A program made the translations under genes and the position numbers. A stretch of DNA of 32,107 bases. Origin: CAZFLM01 sp964519955 (GTDB taxonomy: Bacteria; Armatimonadota; Chthonomonadetes; Chthonomonadales; CAJBBX01). The notes under the pieces were generated by a model. It made no database searches, was not told the DNA's origin, and saw only the letters and a list, made by a program, of their open reading frames with translations. Every line of letters begins with the position of its first letter. The first letter of the stretch is position 1. The stretch spans positions 1 through 32,107 of the forward strand of contig CAZFLM010000074.1 of the NCBI GenBank assembly GCA_964519955.1, written 5' to 3'. Positions 26,249-32,107 of the stretch are shown in pieces.

Positions 26249-28000
26249 TTGACGAAGCTGTTGCTGTCGGGCAATGAGGCGATCGCGCGGGGCGCCTGGA
26301 GCGCCGGGGTTCGCGTGGCAACCGCCTATCCGGGTACGCCGAGCACGGAGATCCTGGAGAACGCCGCGAAGTACGACGAGATCGCTGCGCAGTGGTCGCC
26401 GAACGAGAAGGTCGCACTCGAGGTAGCCATCGGGGCGTCGATGGCCGGCGCTCGCTCAATCTGCGCGATGAAGCACGTCGGCGTGAACGTGGCCGCGGAC
26501 CCGCTGCTGACGCTGGCGTACACGGGCGTGAACGGCGGGCTGGTGCTGATCAGCGCGGACGATCCCGGAATCCACAGCTCCCAGAACGAGCAGGACAACC
26601 GGTTCTACGGCCGGTTCGCCCGCATCCCCGTGCTGGAGCCGTCGGACAGCCAGGAGGCGCACGACTATGCTGCCGCCGGGCTGGCCGCCTCGGAGGCGCT
26701 GGACACGGCGATCCTCCTCCGCACCACCACGCGCATCTCGCACTCCAAGAGCCTCGTTCAGACGCGCGACCGCCGCGACGTGCCGCTCCGCCCCTACACG
26801 AAGGACGTGCGCAAGTGGGTGATGATCCCCGGGCACGCTCGGCTGCGGCAGCCGGAGGTGCTCGCCCGCTACGACCGGATGCTGGCGTGGGCGGAGGTGA
26901 CCGATCTCAACCGGATCGAGTGGGGCGACAAGCGGCTCGGCGTCGTGACCTCCGGCATCGCGTACCAGTACGTCAGGGAGGCGCGACCGGACCTGAGTGT
27001 CCTGAAGCTGGGCGTGACGTACCCGTTCCCCGCCGCGCTCGTGCGCCGGTTCGCCGCCGAGGTGGAGCAGGTCATCGTCATCGAGGAGCTTGAGACGTTC
27101 CTGCTGGAGGCGCTCCTCATCGCGGGGCTGAGCCCGGTGCCGCACGGGCTGCCGCGCGCCGGGGAACTGAGCGCGACGCTGGTGGGCGACGCTTTGGCGC
27201 GGGCGCTTGGCGAGGAGCGGCCGGCTCGCACCGTGTCGGCGCCCGCGCCTGCTCCGCCTCGACCGCCCGTGCTGTGCCCCGGATGCCCGCACCGCGGCGT
27301 GTTCTCCGCGCTGCACAAGCTTGGCCTGACCGTGACGGGCGACATCGGGTGCTACACGCTGGGGGTGCTCGCGCCGCTGTCCGCGATGGACGTGTTCATG
27401 TGCATGGGCGCGAGCATCGGCATGGCGCTGGGGGTGCAGAAGGCGAACCCGGAGATGGCGGCGCGCACGGTCGCGGTGATCGGGGACTCCACGTTCCTGC
27501 ACTCGGGGATGACCGGGCTGCTCGACATGGTCTACAACGGCGGAACGGGCACGGTGCTTATCCTGGACAACGGCACCACCGCGATGACCGGGCACCAGGA
27601 CCACCCGGGCACGGGCAAGACGCTGCAGGGCACGGAGACGGTGCGTGCCGATCTGGAGGCGATCTGCCGCGGGCTGGGGGTGCAGCGGGTGCATGTGGCC
27701 GACCCGTTCGACCCGGACGCGCTGGAGGCGCTGATCGCGCAGGAGGTGGCGGCGCCCGCGGTCTCGGTGATCATCGTGCGCCACCCGTGCGTGCTGATCG
27801 AGAAGCCGAAGCGGGAGGCCGTGGAGTTCGAGGAGATCCGCTGCAGCGCGTGCCAGATGTGCATGGACCTGGGCTGCCCGGCGATGTCGTGGGTGGACGG
27901 GAAGCCGTCGATCAACGAGGCGCTGTGCGCGGGATGCGGGCTGTGCGCGGCGCAGTGCCCGTCCGACGCGCTGCACGTGCGGGAGGCGTCCCATGCCTGA
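26249..28000 (+). CDS. iorA: Indolepyruvate:ferredoxin oxidoreductase, alpha subunit
   Basis: The protein is 583 residues from a TTG start with GGAG 8 nt upstream. With IorB it oxidatively decarboxylates indolepyruvate and other aryl-pyruvates to aryl-acetyl-CoA, reducing ferredoxin. The N-terminal pyrimidine-binding domain shows SGNEAIARGAW and AYPGTPSTEI, followed by a C-terminal TPP domain with LCPGCPHRGVF (about 342), GDIGCYTLG, MGASIGMALG, GDSTFLHSGMTG (about 411) and LDNGTTAMTGHQDHPG. Two [4Fe-4S] clusters are marked by CSACQMCMDLGCP (about 531) and CAGCGLCAAQCP (about 559). It overlaps iorB by 8 bp (ATGCCTGA). Its role is fermentation or assimilation of aromatic amino acids under low oxygen. 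Confidence 0.95.
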   Translation: MTKLLLSGNEAIARGAWSAGVRVATAYPGTPSTEILENAAKYDEIAAQWSPNEKVALEVAIGASMAGARSICAMKHVGVNVAADPLLTLAYTGVNGGLVLISADDPGIHSSQNEQDNRFYGRFARIPVLEPSDSQEAHDYAAAGLAASEALDTAILLRTTTRISHSKSLVQTRDRRDVPLRPYTKDVRKWVMIPGHARLRQPEVLARYDRMLAWAEVTDLNRIEWGDKRLGVVTSGIAYQYVREARPDLSVLKLGVTYPFPAALVRRFAAEVEQVIVIEELETFLLEALLIAGLSPVPHGLPRAGELSATLVGDALARALGEERPARTVSAPAPAPPRPPVLCPGCPHRGVFSALHKLGLTVTGDIGCYTLGVLAPLSAMDVFMCMGASIGMALGVQKANPEMAARTVAVIGDSTFLHSGMTGLLDMVYNGGTGTVLILDNGTTAMTGHQDHPGTGKTLQGTETVRADLEAICRGLGVQRVHVADPFDPDALEALIAQEVAAPAVSVIIVRHPCVLIEKPKREAVEFEEIRCSACQMCMDLGCPAMSWVDGKPSINEALCAGCGLCAAQCPSDALHVREASHA

Positions 28001-28574
28001 GCCGCTCAGCATTCTGATCGTTGGCGTCGGCGGGCAGGGGACGATTCTCGCCGGCAAGGTGCTCTCGCACGTCGGGCTGCTCGCGGGGCGCGACATCAAG
28101 TTCTCCGAGATCCACGGCATGGCGCAGCGGGGCGGGAGCGTGGTGACGCAGGTGCGCCTGGGCGATGCGGTCAGCTCGCCGATCATCGAGGCGGGCGAGG
28201 CCGGCTTCATCCTGGCGTTCGAGCAGCTCGAGGGCCTGCGGTGGATGCACATGCTGCGGCCGGGCGGCCTGATGATCGTCAGCTCGCAGGTGATCGAGCC
28301 GATGCCCGTCATCATGGGTGTCGCGGCCTACCCGGGCGATGCGCTCGACCAGATGCGCGCACGGGGGCGGACGCACGTGCTGGACGCCCTGGCGATTGCG
28401 CAGGAGGCGGGTAACGCTCGCGCGTCGAACATTGTGCTGTTGGGGCATCTCGCGCGACAGATGGACCTCGACCGGGCGCTGTGGGACCGCGCGCTCGCCG
28501 AGACGACGCCGGCCCGGTTCCTGGACGCGAACCGTCGGGCGTTCGATGCTGGGTGGGGTGCGGCGCCGGCGTGA
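27993..28574 (+). CDS. iorB: Indolepyruvate:ferredoxin oxidoreductase, beta subunit
   Basis: The protein is 193 residues, the usual size of IorB, which supplies the gamma-type domain of the complex. The start SILIVGVGGQGTILAGKVLSHVGLLAG is the family signature, followed by EIHGMAQRGGSVVTQVRLG, the common motif of pyruvate-family oxidoreductase gamma domains, and a C-terminal ASNIVLLGHLARQ. GGGAGG at 27981-27986 serves the ATG at 27993. The gene is read from inside the end of iorA, so the two subunits are translationally coupled. Confidence 0.95.
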   Translation: MPEPLSILIVGVGGQGTILAGKVLSHVGLLAGRDIKFSEIHGMAQRGGSVVTQVRLGDAVSSPIIEAGEAGFILAFEQLEGLRWMHMLRPGGLMIVSSQVIEPMPVIMGVAAYPGDALDQMRARGRTHVLDALAIAQEAGNARASNIVLLGHLARQMDLDRALWDRALAETTPARFLDANRRAFDAGWGAAPA

Positions 28575-28694
28575 AGTTGAAAGTTCAAAGTGCAAAGTCG
28601 AAAGTGCAAAGTTGGAAGTTGAAAGTTGAAAGTGAGAACGCCGGGCGGGTGCGGCGCCATCGTGGCGCAGACTTGCCACTTTCAACTTTCAACT
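28575..28694. repeat. AAAGTTGAAAGT repeat with an 18-bp inverted copy
   Basis: About 55 bp of short iterations (GAAGTTGAAAGTTCAAAGTG and similar) end in an arm at 28617-28634 that is the exact reverse complement of 28677-28694 (CACTTTCAACTTTCAACT). The 42-nt loop contains its own stem GGCGCC-atcgt-GGCGC. The AT-richer base use stands out from the neighbouring genes. It sits between iorB and paaK. Confidence 0.8.
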
Positions 28695-28740
28695 GCGCCG
28701 TGCTGCCCCAATCCCTGTCCCCGACCCCGCCGGAGGAGCC

Positions 28741-30051
28741 GTGAGCGACCTGTACTGGCAACCGAAGACCGAGTGCCTGGACCGCGACGCGATGCGCCGT
28801 GTCCAGAGCGAGCGCCTGCGCAACACCGTGTGGCGCTGCTACGAGAACGTGCCGCACTACCGCCAGGCGTTCGACGACATCGGCCTGCACCCGGCCGACA
28901 TCCGCTCGATCGACGACCTGCCGCGGCTGCCGTTCACGACCAAGGCGGACCTGCGCGACAACTACCCGTACGGCCTGTTCGCGGCCCCGCTCGACGAGGT
29001 GGTGCGGCTGCACGCGTCCTCCGGAACGACCGGCAAACCGATCGTGGTGGGCTACACGCGCGCCGACCTGGAGCTGTGGGCGGACTGCATCGCGCGCACC
29101 CTGACGGCCGGCGGGGTGGGCAGGAACGACGTCGTGCAGGTTGCGTATGGTTACGGCCTCTTCACCGGGGGGCTGGGCGTACATTACGGCTCGGAGCGGG
29201 TGGGCGCCACGGTGGTGCCGGTCTCCGGCGGGAACACCAAGCGCCAGGTGATGCTGATGCGCGACTTCTCGGTGACGGCTCTGGCCTGTACCCCGTCGTT
29301 CGCCGCGTACCTGGCCGACGCGATGGTCGAGGCGCAGGTCGACCTGGACGAGCTGAAGCTGCGCGTAGGGTTCTTCGGGGCGGAGCCGTGGTCGGACGCG
29401 ATGCGGCGCGAGATCGAGTCGCGGCTGCGCATCCTGGCGCTGGACATCTACGGCCTGTCTGAGATCATCGGGCCGGGCGTGGCCTTCGAGTGCGCGCACC
29501 ACAACGGGATGCACGTGTCGGAGGACCACTTCATCCCCGAGATCATCGATCCTGAGACGTGCGAGGTGTTGCCGCCGGGCTCGACCGGTGAGCTGGTGTT
29601 CACGACGGTCACGAAGGCCGCCGCGCCGGTGATTCGCTACCGGACGCGCGACCTCTCGCGGATGCACGTGGAGCCGTGTGCGTGCGGGCGGACGCTCTGC
29701 CGCATCGAGCGGATCCTGGGGCGCACGGACGACATGCTGATCATCCGGGGCGTGAACGTGTTCCCGTCGCAGATCGAGTCGGTGCTGCTGGATATCGGCT
29801 GTGTCGAGCCGCACTACGTGCTGGTGGTCGACCGGACGCGCGGCCACATGGATGAGCTTGAGGTGCGCGTCGAGGTGTCGGAGAGCCTGTTCAACGACGA
29901 GGTGCGCCGGCTGGAGGACGTGGAGCGCCGGGTGCAGCGCGAGATCGAGAGCGTGCTGGGCATCACGGCGAAGGTGAAGCTGGTGGAGCCGCGCTCCATC
30001 CCGCGCAGCGAGGGCAAGGCGCAGCGGGTGATCGACCGGCGCTCGCTGTAG
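28741..30051 (+). CDS. paaK: Phenylacetate-CoA ligase family protein
   Basis: The protein is 436 residues from a GTG start, with GGAGGAG at 28732-28738. It activates phenylacetate (or indoleacetate) with ATP and CoA. Motifs in order: YWQPKTECLDRD at the N-terminus, LHASSGTTGKPIVVGYT (ATP-binding loop, about 91-107), EPWSDAMR, DIYGLSEIIGPG (aryl-binding region), and YRTRDLSRM and GRTDDMLIIRGVNVFPSQIE in the C-terminal lid domain. The length and the VNVFPSQIE motif match PaaK. Adjacency to iorAB is a common arrangement: the ligase can run in reverse to conserve energy or recapture free aryl acids. Some relatives use other aromatic acids. Confidence 0.94.
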   Translation: MSDLYWQPKTECLDRDAMRRVQSERLRNTVWRCYENVPHYRQAFDDIGLHPADIRSIDDLPRLPFTTKADLRDNYPYGLFAAPLDEVVRLHASSGTTGKPIVVGYTRADLELWADCIARTLTAGGVGRNDVVQVAYGYGLFTGGLGVHYGSERVGATVVPVSGGNTKRQVMLMRDFSVTALACTPSFAAYLADAMVEAQVDLDELKLRVGFFGAEPWSDAMRREIESRLRILALDIYGLSEIIGPGVAFECAHHNGMHVSEDHFIPEIIDPETCEVLPPGSTGELVFTTVTKAAAPVIRYRTRDLSRMHVEPCACGRTLCRIERILGRTDDMLIIRGVNVFPSQIESVLLDIGCVEPHYVLVVDRTRGHMDELEVRVEVSESLFNDEVRRLEDVERRVQREIESVLGITAKVKLVEPRSIPRSEGKAQRVIDRRSL

Positions 30052-30083
30052 GGTGTCGGTGCGGGGCGTGGGGTTCAGGGCCC

Positions 30084-30105
30084 GGCGGGGTGCGGAGACC
30101 CCGCC
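30084..30105 (+). repeat. GGCGGGGT hairpin after paaK
   Basis: GGCGGGGT-gcggag-ACCCCGCC is a perfect 8-bp stem with a 6-nt loop, 33 bp after the paaK stop, followed by CCAC. Its layout (GGCGGG-x6-CCCGCC-CCAC) mirrors the core of the tandem arrays with a compensated stem change. It may help end transcription. Confidence 0.7.
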
Positions 30106-30146
30106 CCACGGGTTTGTGCGTGGAGCCGGGCTGGCCTGGCCGGGGA

Positions 30147-30410
30147 GTGCCACTGGACGGGCAGGGACGCCCATCCCACCGGGCGACTGTGGGTGGAGTG
30201 GGGCTGGCCTGGCCGGAGTCCTACTAGGCGGGCAGCGACGCCCGTGCCACCGCGGCGACTGTGGGTGGAGTGGGGCTGGCCTGGCCGGAGTCCTACTAGG
30301 CGGGCAGCGACGCCCGTGCCACCGCGGCGACTGTGCGTGGAGTGGGGCTGACCTGGCCGGAGTCCTAACTAGGCGGGCAGGGACGCCCGCTCCACCACGG
30401 CTCTGGTGCG
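30147..30410 (+). repeat. Tandem repeat array (about 72 bp period)
   Basis: There are four units starting at 30147, 30218, 30290 and 30362. Each has a TAGGCGGGCAGCGACGCCCG-like core (first unit GGACGGGCAGGGACGCCCATC), then a linker with GGGCGACTGT or GCGGCGACTGT, GTGGAGTGGGGCTGGCC and TGGCCGGAGTC. The last unit returns to GGGCAGGGACGCCCGC and CCACCACGG, as in the array at 25741. It fills most of the 463 bp between paaK and the ACT-domain gene. No other gene or clear promoter is visible in that stretch. Confidence 0.88.
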
Positions 30411-30514
30411 TGGCTGGCGCTCACAGCCCGGCGCTGGTGCGTGGCAGGCGCTCGCGGGTCGGCGGGGTGTGGAGTTGGTTGGGACGATATCGAGCCGTCA
30501 AGGAGATGACCGCC

Positions 30515-30946
30515 ATGATGGTTAAGCAGGTCTCCGTCTTTCTTGAGAACGAGGCTGGGCGGCTTGCCGCCGTGACGCACTGTCTGGGCGACGCCGGGAC
30601 GAACATCCGGGCGCTGTCGCTGGCGGACACGGCCGACTTCGGCGTGCTGCGGCTCATCGTGGAGTCGCCGGACCAGGCGTGCGCGGCCTTGCGAGCCGAG
30701 GGCTTCACGGTGCACATGACGGACGTGATCGCCGTGGAGATGCCGGATCGTCCCGGCGGCCTCGCGGATGTGCTGGACGTGATGGCCGAGGGCGGCGTGA
30801 ACATCGAGTACATGTACGCCTTCAGCGGGAAGTGGGAGGGGCACGCCCTCGTCATCTTCCGGGTGGAGGACGCGCCGGCCGCGATCGAGCACCTCAGCGG
30901 CAACGGCATTCACGTGGTGCCGAGCGAACGTGTATACGCCATCTAG
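30515..30946 (+). CDS. Double ACT-domain protein
   Basis: The protein is 143 residues made of two ACT domains (about 1-70 and 71-143): VSVFLENEAGRLAAVTHCLGDAGTNIRALSLAD, then VEMPDRPGGLADVLDVMAEGGVNIEYMYAF. Such stand-alone proteins bind amino acids and are often coded beside phenylacetate-CoA ligase and indolepyruvate oxidoreductase, so a role as amino-acid sensor or allosteric partner is likely but not shown. AAGGAG at 30500-30505 lies 9 nt before ATG 30515; the in-frame ATG at 30506 overlaps that site and is less likely. The aldolase gene begins 54 bp downstream. Confidence 0.88.
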   Translation: MMVKQVSVFLENEAGRLAAVTHCLGDAGTNIRALSLADTADFGVLRLIVESPDQACAALRAEGFTVHMTDVIAVEMPDRPGGLADVLDVMAEGGVNIEYMYAFSGKWEGHALVIFRVEDAPAAIEHLSGNGIHVVPSERVYAI

Positions 30947-31000
30947 CCCGACGAGCACTTCGGTTGGGGCGATAGGCACACAGATAGGGCGCAAAACCCG

Positions 31001-31933
31001 ATGACGCACAGCGATACCCCCGACGTTCGGTCCATGGTTCTGGCTGCGGCTCGCCTGGGCGTGGCCATCCCTGCATTCAACGTCCCGTACCTGCCGATGG
31101 CCGAGGCGATCGTGCGCACCCTTGCGCGGCGGCAGTCGTTCGGGCTGCTGCAGGTGGCGCGGCTCGAGTTCACCAAGTTTCAGGCGCGAGACCTGGCATC
31201 CGTCGCCGAGGAGTATGCGCGCCACGCCGACCCGCGCTACGCCCGGCTGCACCTCGACCATACGCCGGTGATCGACGAGGACCAGTTGGAGGTCGACTGG
31301 CGGGCGATGATCGCGGAGGCCCTGGAGCGCGGGTACCACTCCGTGATGATCGACGGATCTCGCCTGCCGCTGGACGGCAACATCGCGGTGACGGCCGAGG
31401 TGGTGGCAATGGCGAAGCCGTACGGCGTGCCGGTCGAGGCCGAGCTGGGCGCGGTGATGGGTCATGAGGCGGGCCCGCTGCCTCCGTACGAGGAGCTGTT
31501 CGCGTCGAAGCGCGGTTTCACGGACCTGGGCGAGGCGCAGGAGTTCGTGCGGAAGACCGGGGTCGACTGGCTCTCGGTCTCAGTGGGCTCGGTGCACGGT
31601 GCGATCAGCCAGGCAACGAAGGACCAGCCGAAGATCCAGGCGAAGCTCGACGTTGGCCACGTGAAGGCGTTGGCCGAGGCGACGGGCGTGCCGCTGGTGC
31701 TGCACGGCGGCTCGGGGATCCCGCAGGAGTATATCGACGGGGCCATCGCGGCGGGCATCGCCAAGATCAACGTGGCGACGGACCTGCGCCAGCCGTACGA
31801 GCGCTCGCTGGGCAAGGGCGGCACCGTGTGCGACGCGCAGAAGGCGGTTGCCGAGGCGGTGGAGCGCTGCATCGGCTCGCTGCGGATCGATGGGATCGCG
31901 CCGAAGCTGTGGGATGAGGTGCGGCGGGGGTAG
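31001..31933 (+). CDS. Class II fructose-bisphosphate aldolase family protein
   Basis: The protein is 310 residues. Family motifs in order: AIPAFNVPYLPM (N-terminal loop), RLHLDHTP (about 82-89: catalytic Asp and a zinc His), SVMIDGSRLPLDGNI, VEAELGAVMGHE, VSVGSVHGAI (zinc-binding His), LVLHGGSGIP (third zinc His and phosphate loop) and KINVATDLR. Class II aldolases cleave fructose- or tagatose-1,6-bisphosphate. The short form and context do not decide between a glycolytic and a sugar-specific substrate. ATG 31001 has only a weak upstream AGGGCG. It is downstream of the ACT gene in the same direction, but links to the amino-acid block are unclear. The gene is followed by two three-hairpin repeats. 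Confidence 0.9.
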   Translation: MTHSDTPDVRSMVLAAARLGVAIPAFNVPYLPMAEAIVRTLARRQSFGLLQVARLEFTKFQARDLASVAEEYARHADPRYARLHLDHTPVIDEDQLEVDWRAMIAEALERGYHSVMIDGSRLPLDGNIAVTAEVVAMAKPYGVPVEAELGAVMGHEAGPLPPYEELFASKRGFTDLGEAQEFVRKTGVDWLSVSVGSVHGAISQATKDQPKIQAKLDVGHVKALAEATGVPLVLHGGSGIPQEYIDGAIAAGIAKINVATDLRQPYERSLGKGGTVCDAQKAVAEAVERCIGSLRIDGIAPKLWDEVRRG

Positions 31934-31955
31934 GGCGCTTGCCCCGGCATGTGCC

Positions 31956-32013
31956 CCGGTGGTGTGAAACCACCGGCAGGGAGGCCTGCGGCCGACCGCC
32001 CTCGCGGGCGGGG
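31956..32013 (+). repeat. Three-hairpin repeat, copy 6
   Basis: Stem 1 is CCGGTGG-tgtgaaa-CCACCGG (31956-31976, identical to copy 3), stem 2 GGCC-tgc-GGCC (31983-31993), stem 3 CCGCCC-tcgc-GGGCGG (31996-32011). It begins 23 bp after the aldolase stop. Confidence 0.85.
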
Positions 32014-32047
32014 ATTGTGCGGGGTGAGGGGGCATGTGCGGGGCGCG

Positions 32048-32107
32048 CCGGGAGATGAATCACCCGGCTGGCGGGCCTTCGGCCAACCGCCCTTGCGGGC
32101 GGGTGCG
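32048..32107 (+). repeat. Three-hairpin repeat, copy 7 (at the window end)
   Basis: Stem 1 is the same as in copies 1 and 2 (CCGGG...CCCGG with inner GAT/ATC). Stem 2 is GGCC-ttc-GGCC (32074-32084) and stem 3 CCGCCC-ttgc-GGGCGG (32087-32102). The window ends just after it. It is preceded by GGGGCGCG, similar to the GCGGCGCGCG before copy 2. Confidence 0.85.

Noticed and set aside
25655..26277. Open frames in both directions across the 25741 array (GRASLPAKHNP-type peptides)
   Set aside because: They are translations of the repeat and have no start signal. This peptide pattern is typical of spurious open frames from such repeats.
30084..30105. Classical intrinsic terminator after paaK
   Set aside because: The hairpin is strong, but no T tract follows, so it is listed as a repeat, not as a terminator.

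Overview
The window is a high-GC bacterial scaffold of about 32 kb. It carries 24 recognisable protein-coding loci on both strands and no rRNA or tRNA gene that I could find. A Gram-negative envelope is suggested by lipobox and Tat-type export signals. The gene mix includes a secreted Cys-type sulfatase, a DUF1080 protein, a beta-helix protein, GH4 and GH63-like glycosidases, TolB-like propellers, and an indolepyruvate oxidoreductase with a phenylacetate-CoA ligase. Together with the intergenic repeats this fits an environmental polysaccharide degrader such as Armatimonadota, or less likely Planctomycetota. This lineage call is an inference from gene content, not a placement. Two 100-base N gaps and both window ends lie in repeats, which is typical of a short-read metagenome assembly.

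Layout. Positions 1-276 hold two copies of a multi-hairpin repeat, the second running into the start codon of an exported ankyrin plus beta-propeller protein (276-2508, with an N gap). A sulfatase follows (2659-4032), then two small unknown genes. Positions 5577-9131 (minus) carry a large secreted glycosidase-like protein and an SGNH hydrolase. Positions 9405-12791 (plus) carry an 863-residue lipoprotein and a DUF1080 protein. Positions 12902-16429 (minus) carry a small exported protein, a beta-helix protein, a gene interrupted by an in-frame TGA, and a CoA-binding protein. A tandem repeat array follows (16507-16975). Positions 16989-22463 (minus) form a four-gene operon in which every junction is an ATGA overlap: a GH63-like plus propeller fusion, a GNAT, an alpha/beta-hydrolase-like protein and a second GNAT. 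A GH4 glycosidase lies at 22730-24286 (minus).

Positions 24708-31933 (plus) look like an amino-acid and central-carbon block: threonine dehydrogenase, IorA, IorB, phenylacetate-CoA ligase, a double ACT-domain protein and a class II aldolase. IorAB would convert aryl-pyruvates from aromatic amino acids to aryl-acetyl-CoA, PaaK would interconvert arylacetate and its CoA ester, and the ACT protein is a plausible amino-acid sensor. Two tandem arrays interrupt this block.

The most unusual feature is the intergenic DNA. A three-hairpin element occurs at seven places (1, 171, 22489, 22571, 24373, 31956, 32048), and its stems differ between copies by paired changes. A second family, with a GGCGGGC-loop-GCCCGCC core, forms three independent tandem arrays (16507, 25741, 30147), each with its own linker sequence. 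At least four other simple palindromic repeat types lie between genes.
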